A stretch of DNA of 16,925 nt from DASWJQ01 sp036397095 (GTDB taxonomy: Bacteria; Chloroflexota; Anaerolineae; Anaerolineales; E44-bin32). Position numbers and translations under genes: made by a program. Each line of letters begins with the position of its first letter. Position 1 is the first letter of the stretch. Positions 1-6,966 of this stretch are shown here, piece by piece. The DNA is taken from contig DASWJQ010000056.1 in NCBI GenBank assembly GCA_036397095.1, forward strand, positions 1-16,925, in the 5' to 3' direction. The notes beneath the pieces are model-generated. The model was not told the origin of the DNA. It ran no database searches and saw only the letters and a program-made list of their open reading frames with translations.

Positions 1-49
1 CTCCCGCCCCTTTGCTTTTGTATCGTGGCTCATGTTCCGCTAGGTGTGA
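1..49. other. left-edge sequence after the epimerase gene
   Basis: Forty-nine bases follow the epimerase stop on the minus strand. I see no hairpin with a T run. The minus strand ends in a purine-rich GGGGCGGGAG at the very edge, which could be a ribosome site for another gene continuing the operon to the left; this cannot be settled here. Confidence 0.3.
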
Positions 50-631
50 TCACGTGCCATTGGCGCGGTCCTGGTCCTCAGCGGGCGCACTGCGACGCAG
101 CCAATTGTTCTCGTCTCGCAGTGATCGGACGAAGGCCATCACACCCGCGGCAAAATACTGGCCGGAGGCGACAACCTGGTCGGCCAGTTCGCGGGCCCGC
201 TCAAAACGAATGTCCCGTTCCTTGCCGCTGAGTTCGTAAAGCTCGACCAGCACGCCGCCGGTGCTCTCCGGATGGATGAAGGCGATGAGTTTGCCGCCGG
301 TGCCGATCATCGGCCGCTCGTTGATCAGTTGAACCCCCCGCCGTTTCAGGTCGGCCAGTGCCTCTTCAATGTCCTCAATCTCAAAGCAAATGTGGTGGAT
401 TCCGGGACCGCGTTTCCGAAGAAAGCGGGCGATGCCCGAATCGTCGCTGGTGGGGCGAACGAGCTCGACTTCGCTGTCGCCGGCCGGTAAGAAGGCGACC
501 ACGGACTCTTGGTCATGCACCTCTTCCATATGGTCGAGTTGCAGGCCCAGTTGGTCCTTCCAAAAGGCCAACGCCTGGTCCAGGTCTTTGACGACGATGG
601 CAACGTGGTCGATCCGCCGGACGCGGGTCAT
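50..631 (-). CDS. mce: methylmalonyl-CoA epimerase with C-terminal extension
   Basis: Interconverts (S)- and (R)-methylmalonyl-CoA, linking the carboxylase to the mutase encoded just upstream. The 193-residue product begins with a VOC (glyoxalase-like) fold. It has IDHVAIVV near the N-terminus with H9, the central GIHHICFE with H79/H80, and FIHPESTGGVLVEL with E130; these sites correspond to the family's metal-binding His and Glu positions. The family usually ends near residue 135-150, but here about 59 charged, probably helical residues follow. I chose the ATG at 631 because the VOC domain begins within a few residues of it and GAGGAG lies just upstream, although the spacing of about 3 nt is short. 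An in-frame GTG at 709 would overlap the mutase and adds no conserved sequence. The gene follows the mutase stop by 44 bp and is the last gene of the cluster visible here. Function is confident from motifs and context. Confidence 0.93.
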   Translation of the reverse strand: MTRVRRIDHVAIVVKDLDQALAFWKDQLGLQLDHMEEVHDQESVVAFLPAGDSEVELVRPTSDDSGIARFLRKRGPGIHHICFEIEDIEEALADLKRRGVQLINERPMIGTGGKLIAFIHPESTGGVLVELYELSGKERDIRFERARELADQVVASGQYFAAGVMAFVRSLRDENNWLRRSAPAEDQDRANGT

Positions 632-675
632 AAGCTCCTCATACGACAGGCCCGAATGTCCCCCCTGCTTTGATG

Positions 676-2340
676 TCAAAGGGTGACAGGAGGATTGTAC
701 TCGCCCCACACCTGGCGCAGCACATTGCAGACCTCGCCGAGGGTGGCCCGGGCTTCAGTCGCGGTCAGCAAGGCGGGCAGTAAGTTGTTGGTGCCGGCGG
801 CGGCCTCGGCCAACTGGTCGAGGGCGGCTTGCACCGGCTCCGTCGATCGCTCGGCCTTGAGGCGCTCGAGGAAGGCCAGCTGACTGCGTTCGACCTCGGG
901 GTCCAACTGCAGCATTTCGAGCGGGGTCGCCCCATCCTCCTGGAATTGGTTAACGCCGACAATCACGCTTTCACCGGCTTCAATGGATTGCTGCAGTTCG
1001 TAAGCCGACTGCTGGATTTCCCGTTGTGGGAAGCCGCGCTCAATCGCTGCCAACGCGCCGCCCAAGTCGTCAACCTGCTGCAGGTAGTGGCGGGCATGAG
1101 CCTCAATCTCGTCGGTCAGGTGTTCCAAGGCATACGAGCCACCCAAGGGATCAACCGTATCGGCCACGCCGGACTCGTGGGCGATGATCTGCTGTGTGCG
1201 CAAGGCTAGCTGCACTGCCTGCTGGGTCGGGAGGCCGAGGGCCTCATCCATCGAATTGGTATGCAGTGACTGGGCCCCGCCGAGCACTGCCGCCAGCGCT
1301 TGCAGGGCAACCCGCACCACATTGTTGTGTGGCTGCTGCGCCGTCAGGGTTGAGCCCGCCGTTTGGGCGTGAAAGCGCAGCTGGCGCGACCGCTCGGCCG
1401 TCACGCCGAAGCGTTCTTCAAGCAGCCGAGCCCACAATCGCCGGCCGGCGCGGAATTTGGCGATTTCCTCCAAGAAGTGGCGATCGGCGCTGAAAAAGAA
1501 GGAGACGCGCGGCAGGAAGTCTTCGAGGGCCAGATTGGCCCGCTGGGCGGCCTCCAGATAGGCGATGGCATTGGCGAACGTAAAGGCCACCTCCTGGACG
1601 GCGGTGGCGCCGGCCTCGCGCAGATGGTAGCCAGAGATGGAAATCGTGTTGAACTTGGGCACATTGGCGGCGCAGTAGGCGAAGGTATCGGTAATCAGCC
1701 GCATGGCCGGTTCGGGTGGGAAGATATAGGTGCCGCGCGCGACGTATTCCTTGAGGATGTCGTTTTGGATCGTGCCTTGCAGCTGTGCGGGCGAGACGGC
1801 CTGACGACGGCCGACCGCCAGGTACATTGCCAGCAGGATGGCGGCCGGTGCGTTGATCGTCATGCTGGTCGAGACCCGTTCGAGCGGGATGTCCTCGAAC
1901 AGCGACGCCAGGTTGTCGACGGCGGCGATTGAGACGCCCACTCGTCCCACCTCGCCTGCCGCCAACGGGTGATCGGGGTCCATCCCAATTTGGGTAGGCA
2001 GATCAAAGGCGACCGAGAGTCCGGTCTGACCCTGCTCCAGCAAGAAGCGGAAGCGTTGATTGGTTTCGGCGGCGGTGCCAAAACCGGCATACTGGCGCAT
2101 GGTCCAAAGCCGGCTGCGGTACATGTTGGGGTGAATGCCGCGTGTGAAGGGCGGCATCCCGGGCAAGCCTAGCTGCGTCAGATAGTCGCCGGCGGCCTCT
2201 TGTGGAAGCTCAACCGGTGCCAATTCGATCCCCGACGAGGTCGCAAAGCTATCCTTGCGCTCGGGCACCTTGTCGAGCAAGGGTTTCAGCACCTGCTCGA
2301 CCCACGCCTGGTAGGCTCGGCTCAGTCCCGAGTCGTTCAC
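676..2340 (-). CDS. mcmA1: methylmalonyl-CoA mutase, large (catalytic TIM-barrel) subunit
   Basis: Isomerises (R)-methylmalonyl-CoA to succinyl-CoA with adenosylcobalamin. The 554-residue chain matches the substrate-binding TIM barrel of the acyl-CoA mutase family, for example PPFTRGIHPNMYR, LWTMRQYAGFGTA, GLSVAFDLPTQ, GTIQNDILKE and ISISGYHLREAGAT. It ends where the two-subunit forms end, so the B12-binding domain must come from a separate gene that is not in this window. By alignment from memory to Propionibacterium MCM, Y84, R202 and H239 correspond to Tyr89, Arg207 and His244. Tyr plus Arg is the methylmalonyl-CoA signature; isobutyryl-CoA mutase has Phe/Gln and 2-hydroxyisobutyryl-CoA mutase has Ile/Gln. 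The start codon is GTG, and its last two bases lie in the TGA stop of the CYTH gene (GTGA, 2337-2340). A CGAGG stands about 7 nt upstream, so translational coupling is likely. Confidence 0.95.
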   Translation of the reverse strand: MNDSGLSRAYQAWVEQVLKPLLDKVPERKDSFATSSGIELAPVELPQEAAGDYLTQLGLPGMPPFTRGIHPNMYRSRLWTMRQYAGFGTAAETNQRFRFLLEQGQTGLSVAFDLPTQIGMDPDHPLAAGEVGRVGVSIAAVDNLASLFEDIPLERVSTSMTINAPAAILLAMYLAVGRRQAVSPAQLQGTIQNDILKEYVARGTYIFPPEPAMRLITDTFAYCAANVPKFNTISISGYHLREAGATAVQEVAFTFANAIAYLEAAQRANLALEDFLPRVSFFFSADRHFLEEIAKFRAGRRLWARLLEERFGVTAERSRQLRFHAQTAGSTLTAQQPHNNVVRVALQALAAVLGGAQSLHTNSMDEALGLPTQQAVQLALRTQQIIAHESGVADTVDPLGGSYALEHLTDEIEAHARHYLQQVDDLGGALAAIERGFPQREIQQSAYELQQSIEAGESVIVGVNQFQEDGATPLEMLQLDPEVERSQLAFLERLKAERSTEPVQAALDQLAEAAAGTNNLLPALLTATEARATLGEVCNVLRQVWGEYNPPVTL

Positions 2341-2957
2341 TGGTTGGCCTCGGGCAACGATTGGGAGGCGTCGGCCAGGCCGAGCACGCCGCCGCTGATT
2401 TGAGGCTGGCGACGGAATGCTTCGAAGGTGGCTTGTTCGGGCTGGTTGTCGTATTCCAACTGCAGCCGCTCGAACAGCTCCAAGTAGCTGCCATCAATGC
2501 GCCGGCCCCAGTCCAGGCCGGCGCGACTGGCGGTTTGCTCGAGCCCCGCGGGCGAACCGGTCTCGACCTCGACGAAATCGCCGAACGGAAGCTCGTCGAG
2601 CATAAAGTGCGCGTCTCCCAGGGAGTAGACCTGGCGGTACTTCTCGTAGACCAGGATCACTTGATAGCCGAGCTGCTCCAGCAATTCCTGCGCCGTCTCA
2701 AGCGGGACCACCTCCAGCTCCCATTCATGGCGGACTAACGGGTCCGGGCTGGCCTGCTTGAAGGTCAAGGTGGTGCGGGCCGCCTGGCGCAAGCGCAGAA
2801 CTTTGCCGGCGGCCGTCAGGGAGCGATTGGGAAGATCGTAGCGCCAATTGCGCTCCAGATGACGGTCGATTTCGAGGTGGGCGCCCGCTGACAACAAATG
2901 CTGGCGAATGGGTGCGACGCTGCGCACCGGGAACTTGGCTTCGATCTCCTGGGGCAT
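2337..2957 (-). CDS. CYTH-domain protein (class IV adenylate cyclase / triphosphatase-like)
   Basis: The CYTH superfamily includes CyaB-type class IV adenylate cyclases, thiamine triphosphatases and inorganic triphosphatases. All bind a triphosphate and divalent metals in a charged beta-tunnel. The 206-residue product opens with the diagnostic ExExK motif (E4, E6, K8 in EIEAKF). It retains the other tunnel residues: LRLRQ, TFKQ, HEWELEV, YEKYRQVY, and MLDELPFGDFVEVE. The domain covers about residues 1-165, and the last 40 residues look like a variable tail. Intact motifs suggest an active enzyme, but sequence alone does not tell cyclase from triphosphatase. The ATG at 2957 lies 5 nt after the biotin carrier stop with no clear Shine-Dalgarno, and the 3' end overlaps the mutase start. 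It is therefore co-transcribed with propionyl-CoA genes, which is an unusual setting. Confidence 0.88.
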   Translation of the reverse strand: MPQEIEAKFPVRSVAPIRQHLLSAGAHLEIDRHLERNWRYDLPNRSLTAAGKVLRLRQAARTTLTFKQASPDPLVRHEWELEVVPLETAQELLEQLGYQVILVYEKYRQVYSLGDAHFMLDELPFGDFVEVETGSPAGLEQTASRAGLDWGRRIDGSYLELFERLQLEYDNQPEQATFEAFRRQPQISGGVLGLADASQSLPEANQ

Positions 2958-2962
2958 GGCGG

Positions 2963-3460
2963 CTAGCTGATGACGACCAACACTGCGTTCTGCTGAACGC
3001 TGTCGCCCACTTGGACGCGCACCCGGGAGACGACTCCATCGCGGGGGGCTTTGAGCTCGTTCTGCATCTTCATCGATTCCAGGATGATGAGATCGGAACC
3101 TCTGCTGACCGATTGGCCCTCCTCGACCGGGACGGCCACGATCAGGCCGGGCATCGGCGCCTTCAGTTGGTACTCCCCGGTCGGGGTCACGCCGGCGCCG
3201 CCGGCCTTGCGCAGGATGCGGGCGCGCTCGTCCTCAACCGTGACCATGTAGCGCCGGCCGCGCAGCAACACCTCCAGGCCCAGATCATGCGGCGCAATGT
3301 GGGCCTCGAAGGAATCATCATCGAGCAGCAGCGAATAGACCGAATGCTCAGCGACAGCCATGAAATCGGCCGATAGCCTCTCACCGTTGAGCAGGATCTC
3401 GCCGGCCTCGTTAATCTCGATTTCGTAGGTCTGTTCGTCGATGGTGGCGATGTACTTCAT
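2963..3460 (-). CDS. biotin carboxyl carrier protein of acyl-CoA (propionyl-CoA) carboxylase
   Basis: Carries the biotin that shuttles carboxyl groups from the biotin carboxylase to the carboxyltransferase encoded immediately upstream. The 165-residue protein has a beta-rich N-terminal region (about 1-85), a short GGAGVTPTG linker, and a biotinyl domain (about 97-165). The biotinyl domain contains APMPGLI and the attachment motif ESMKM with K131 as the biotinylated lysine, the usual 35 or so residues from the C-terminus. It is a free-standing carrier. In actinobacterial and mammalian enzymes this domain is fused to the biotin carboxylase. The start at 3460 is 21 bp after the accC stop, without a strong Shine-Dalgarno, and the stop is 5 bp before the CYTH start. 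A carrier for another biotin enzyme, such as a decarboxylase or pyruvate carboxylase, is possible but unlikely between these neighbours. Confidence 0.93.
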   Translation of the reverse strand: MKYIATIDEQTYEIEINEAGEILLNGERLSADFMAVAEHSVYSLLLDDDSFEAHIAPHDLGLEVLLRGRRYMVTVEDERARILRKAGGAGVTPTGEYQLKAPMPGLIVAVPVEEGQSVSRGSDLIILESMKMQNELKAPRDGVVSRVRVQVGDSVQQNAVLVVIS

Positions 3461-3481
3461 CGGCGCGACCGGCCGAGCTGG

Positions 3482-4990
3482 CTAGCGATGGATGCGTTCA
3501 TAGCGTCCAACCCATTTCCAGTTGCTGGTGTCGCGGGCGCCGCGCTGCACGATGTTGGCCGCCTCCTGGGTCTGCCGGTGGGCAAACAGGGTGGCTAGGA
3601 CGGCGGCGATGTCGGGCAGGTCCTCCTTTTCCTCCTCCATTTCGTCCATCGAGAATCGCTCCTCGACGAAGCGGGTGTCGAACACACCGGCGATGTAACG
3701 ATGGGAGCCCATGATGTTCTGATGGAAGGCGGTGTTGGTCGTGACCCCCAGAATGCGGTATTCCTCGAGCGCCCGCCGCATGCGCAGGATGGCTTCACCG
3801 CGGGTTTCGCCCCAGCAAATCAGCTTAGACAGCAGCGAGTCGTAATAGGGCGAGATTTCGCAGCCCGGAAAGATGCCCGTATCGACCCGAACGCCTGGAC
3901 CGGTCGGCACAATCGATAGTGAAATGCGGCCTGTCGAAGGCAGGAAATTGTTGTAGGGGTCTTCGGCGTTGATACGGCACTCGATGGCCCAGCCGTTGAT
4001 GCGAATGTCTTCCTGTGCATACCGTAGTTTGCGGCCGCGGGCGATGCGGATTTGCTCTTTGACGATATCGACGCCGGTCACCATCTCGGTGATCGGGTGC
4101 TCGACTTGCAGCCGCGTGTTCATCTCCAAGAAGTAGTAGTTGTGGTCCTGGTCTACCAGGAACTCAATCGTGCCGGCGTTGCGGTAGTCGACGGCGCGGG
4201 CTGTCTTACAGGCCACCTCGCCCATCTCGGCCCGCAGCTTTTCATCGAGGAAAGGCGACGGCGCCTCTTCCAGCAACTTCTGGTGACGTCGCTGCAGCGA
4301 ACACTCACGTTCACCCAGGTGGATCACCGTGCCGTGGTCATCGGCCAGGATCTGAAACTCGATGTGGCGGGCCTTCTCGATGACTTTCTCCAGGTAGACG
4401 TTGCCATCGCCGAAGGCGGACTCGGCCTCGCGGCGGGCGGACTCGAGCAGCCCGGGCATCTCGTCCAGTGAGCGCACCTCGCGCATGCCCTTGCCGCCGC
4501 CGCCGGCGGTCGCCTTGATCAGCAGCGGGAAGCCGATATCAGGTGCCAGCTTGAGCAACTCATGATCGCGCAGATCACCTTCGCCCTCGGTGCCGGGCAC
4601 AACCGGCACACCGGCAGCGGCCACCGTCGCCCGGGCGATGGCTTTGTCGCCCATGGCGGCAATCGCACTCGGGCGGGGTCCGATATAGCTCAAACCGGCC
4701 TCCTCGACGGCACGGGCGAAATCATCGCGCTCGGCCAGGAAGCCGTAGCCGGGATGAATGGCCTTGGCGCCGCTGCGCAGGGCGATCTCAATAATGGCGT
4801 CGCCGCGCAAGTATGACTGACGCGACGGCGCCGGTCCCAGATAGTAGGCTTCGTCGGCGTAGCGCACGTGGAGAGCCTGGCGGTCGACATCGCTGAAGAC
4901 GGCGACTGTGGCCACGCCAAGCTCGCGGCAGGCGCGGATGATGCGGACGGCGATTTCGCCCCGGTTGGCGATCAGGATCTTGTCAAACAT
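3482..4990 (-). CDS. accC: biotin carboxylase subunit of acetyl/propionyl-CoA carboxylase
   Basis: ATP-dependent carboxylation of the carrier-bound biotin, the first half-reaction of propionyl-CoA carboxylase. The 502-residue ATP-grasp protein opens with FDKILIANRGEIAVRI. It holds the E. coli AccC catalytic residues at nearly the same numbers: K116 (GDKAIAR), K159, the Gly-rich loop 162-169, H209 (HIEFQ), E276, and E289/N291/R293/E297 in FLEMNTRLQVEHPITE. It is longer than E. coli AccC (about 449). The last 60 or so residues form an acidic then basic tail (EMEEEKEDLPD to NWKWVGRYERIHR) of the kind seen in propionyl-CoA carboxylases with split subunits. The ATG at 4990 lies 21 bp after the carboxyltransferase stop, with GGGGAG about 13 nt upstream. 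It shares the operon with pccB and the carrier protein. Confidence 0.95.
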   Translation of the reverse strand: MFDKILIANRGEIAVRIIRACRELGVATVAVFSDVDRQALHVRYADEAYYLGPAPSRQSYLRGDAIIEIALRSGAKAIHPGYGFLAERDDFARAVEEAGLSYIGPRPSAIAAMGDKAIARATVAAAGVPVVPGTEGEGDLRDHELLKLAPDIGFPLLIKATAGGGGKGMREVRSLDEMPGLLESARREAESAFGDGNVYLEKVIEKARHIEFQILADDHGTVIHLGERECSLQRRHQKLLEEAPSPFLDEKLRAEMGEVACKTARAVDYRNAGTIEFLVDQDHNYYFLEMNTRLQVEHPITEMVTGVDIVKEQIRIARGRKLRYAQEDIRINGWAIECRINAEDPYNNFLPSTGRISLSIVPTGPGVRVDTGIFPGCEISPYYDSLLSKLICWGETRGEAILRMRRALEEYRILGVTTNTAFHQNIMGSHRYIAGVFDTRFVEERFSMDEMEEEKEDLPDIAAVLATLFAHRQTQEAANIVQRGARDTSNWKWVGRYERIHR

Positions 4991-5011
4991 CGATCTACGC
5001 AGGCTCCCCGA

Positions 5012-6562
5012 TCACAGCGGTATATTGCCGTGCTTTTTGGGCGGGTTGCTGTCGCGCTTGTTGGTCAGCATTTCCAGTGCGTTAATGACACGCGGCCGTG
5101 TGTGCCGCGGCTCGATGACGGCGTCAAGGAAGCCGCGTTGGGCGGCAACGTAAGGATTGGCGAACTTCTGCCGGTACTCCTCGACCAGTTCGACCTTGCG
5201 CGCCTCAGGGTCGTCGGCCTCATCCAGTTCCTTGCGAAAGATGATGCTGACGGCGCCTTCGGGGCCCATTACGGCCAATTCGGCGGTTGGCCAAGCCAGG
5301 TTGACATCGCCGCGAATGTGCTTGGAGGACATGACGTCGTAGGCCCCACCGTAGGCTTTGCGGGTGACGACGGTGATCTTGGGCACCGTGGCTTCACAGT
5401 ACGCGTAGAGCAGCTTGGCGCCGTGGCGGATGATGCCGCCGTGTTCCTGGGCGGTGCCGGGCATGAAGCCGGGGACATCGACGAAGGTGACCAACGGTAG
5501 GTTGAAGGAGTCGCAGAAGCGCACGAAGCGGCCGGCCTTGTCGGAGGCGTTGATATCGAGTACACCGGCCAGCACGGCTGGCTGATTGGCGACGATGCCC
5601 ACGCTGTGCCCGCCCAGACGGGCGAAGCCGATGACGATATTCTGGGCATAACTCTCGTGCATTTCGAAGAAAACGCCGTCATCAACCACCAGCCGGACCA
5701 CATCGCGCATGTCGTACGGCTTGCTTGGATCGTCTGGGATCAGCTCGTCGAGTTGGGCTTCGGTGCGCAGGGTGTCGTCCTGCGTCGGGACGAACAGCGG
5801 GTCCTCCATGTTGTTTTGCGGCAAGTAAGAAAGCAGCGCCCGAATCAGGGTCAGGCAGTCGGCCTCCGTGTCGGCCACGTAGTGGCACACGCCGGACATT
5901 GACGCGTGGACGTCGGCGCCGCCCAGCTCTTCGAAGGTGACATCTTCGTGCGTGACCGACTTGACCACATTGGGTCCGGTGACAAACATGTAGGACGAAT
6001 TGCGCACCATGAAGATGAAGTCGGTCAGAGCGGGCGAATAGACGGCCCCACCGGCGCAGGGCCCCATGATGGCGCTGATCTGCGGGATCACTCCGGAGGC
6101 CAGCGTGTTGCGCAAGAAGATATCGGCGTAGCCGCCAAGTGAGACCACGCCCTCCTGAATGCGGGCGCCCCCCGAGTCGTTCAAGCCAATAATTGGGGCG
6201 CCGTTCTTGGTGGCCATGTCCTGCAGCTTGCAGATCTTGGCGGCGTGCACCTCCCCCAGACTGCCGCCCAGCACGGTGAAGTCCTGCGAATACACGTAGA
6301 CCAGCCGACCGTCAACGGTGCCCCAGCCGGTTACCACGCTGTCACCCAGGAAGCGTCGTTCGTCCAGGCCGAAGTCGGACGTTCGGTGGGTCACGAACAT
6401 GTCGGTCTCGCGGAAGGAACCCTTATCCAGCAGTAGATCGAGCCGCTCGCGTGCCGTCAGCCGGCCTTGCTTGTGCTGGGTTTCGATGCGTTCAAGCCCG
6501 CCACCCAATTCGGCTTCCTTGCGCAAGCTGCGCAGTTCGTCCAGCTTGGCTTTGATGCTCAT
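5012..6562 (-). CDS. pccB: acyl-CoA carboxylase carboxyltransferase (propionyl-CoA carboxylase beta)
   Basis: Transfers the carboxyl group from biotin to the acyl-CoA, most likely propionyl-CoA, giving methylmalonyl-CoA for the epimerase and mutase of the same operon. The 516-residue length is typical of PccB. Both crotonase-like halves are intact, with GPCAGGAVYSP (167-177) and KAYGGAYDVMSSK (402-414) forming the oxyanion loops. D409 in YGGAYDVM appears to match the Asp (D422 in Streptomyces PccB) linked to propionyl-CoA preference, aligned from memory. The start is the ATG at 6562, not an upstream extension. It overlaps the preceding membrane-protein stop as ATGA, and GGGAGAAG (6568-6575) lies 5 nt upstream. 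The family's N-terminus, LDELRxLRxEAELGGG, begins a few residues in. Methylcrotonyl- or acetyl-CoA activity is the alternative, but the mutase and epimerase favour propionyl-CoA. Confidence 0.95.
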   Translation of the reverse strand: MSIKAKLDELRSLRKEAELGGGLERIETQHKQGRLTARERLDLLLDKGSFRETDMFVTHRTSDFGLDERRFLGDSVVTGWGTVDGRLVYVYSQDFTVLGGSLGEVHAAKICKLQDMATKNGAPIIGLNDSGGARIQEGVVSLGGYADIFLRNTLASGVIPQISAIMGPCAGGAVYSPALTDFIFMVRNSSYMFVTGPNVVKSVTHEDVTFEELGGADVHASMSGVCHYVADTEADCLTLIRALLSYLPQNNMEDPLFVPTQDDTLRTEAQLDELIPDDPSKPYDMRDVVRLVVDDGVFFEMHESYAQNIVIGFARLGGHSVGIVANQPAVLAGVLDINASDKAGRFVRFCDSFNLPLVTFVDVPGFMPGTAQEHGGIIRHGAKLLYAYCEATVPKITVVTRKAYGGAYDVMSSKHIRGDVNLAWPTAELAVMGPEGAVSIIFRKELDEADDPEARKVELVEEYRQKFANPYVAAQRGFLDAVIEPRHTRPRVINALEMLTNKRDSNPPKKHGNIPL

Positions 6563-6966
6563 TCGGTCTTCTCCCGATAGTAACGACGCAAGCTGGGTCG
6601 CCGCAGTGCCCACCACAGGGCTGCCAGTCCCAAGACCGTCAGTACCAAGGATGCAGGGCGGGAGCGGGCAGCGAAGTCGGACTGGGCCAGCAAAAGACGG
6701 TCGGCCCAGAACCAGAGGCAGTAGGCAATCGCGCCCCAGCCGGTGGTGGCCAGCGCCCACGGCCGGCCCAGGAACAGGCCAACCGCAGCCAGCAACGATA
6801 GCAACCCCCACACGAGCCCAGTCAATGGAGGGTACCAGCCCGGAACCGTCAGCGGGAACTCGGAGGGGGTCAACCCCAGGACAAATCTGGCGAGCGAGAG
6901 CGCCGACAGGGTTAACACCCCGAGGCTGACCACGGTTACGAGTTTGGGGCGGCCGTCAGATGGCAA
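6559..6966 (-). CDS. small four-helix membrane protein of unknown function
   Basis: I do not recognise a family. The 135-residue product has four hydrophobic stretches (about 9-31, 46-67, 71-93 and 103-121). The loop between the first two (SEFPLTVPGWYPP) is rich in Pro and aromatic residues, and the C-terminus is strongly basic (RRPSLRRYYREK). That tail is probably cytoplasmic by the positive-inside rule. The start is taken as TTG at 6966 because GGGGAAG (6974-6980) sits 7 nt upstream. The next in-frame candidate, a GTG at 6933, has no ribosome site. The gene overlaps the dehydrogenase by 11 bp upstream and pccB by 4 bp downstream (ATGA), so it is co-translated with carboxylase genes. Antisense and frame-shifted readings of this stretch give no family-like protein, which supports it as real. 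No function can be assigned. Confidence 0.75.
   Translation of the reverse strand: MPSDGRPKLVTVVSLGVLTLSALSLARFVLGLTPSEFPLTVPGWYPPLTGLVWGLLSLLAAVGLFLGRPWALATTGWGAIAYCLWFWADRLLLAQSDFAARSRPASLVLTVLGLAALWWALRRPSLRRYYREKTE

Noticed and set aside
6563..6811. N-terminal extension of the carboxyltransferase
   Set aside because: It would read through the membrane-protein gene in another frame and has no homology to PccB. The ATG at 6562 has a good ribosome site and begins at the family start.
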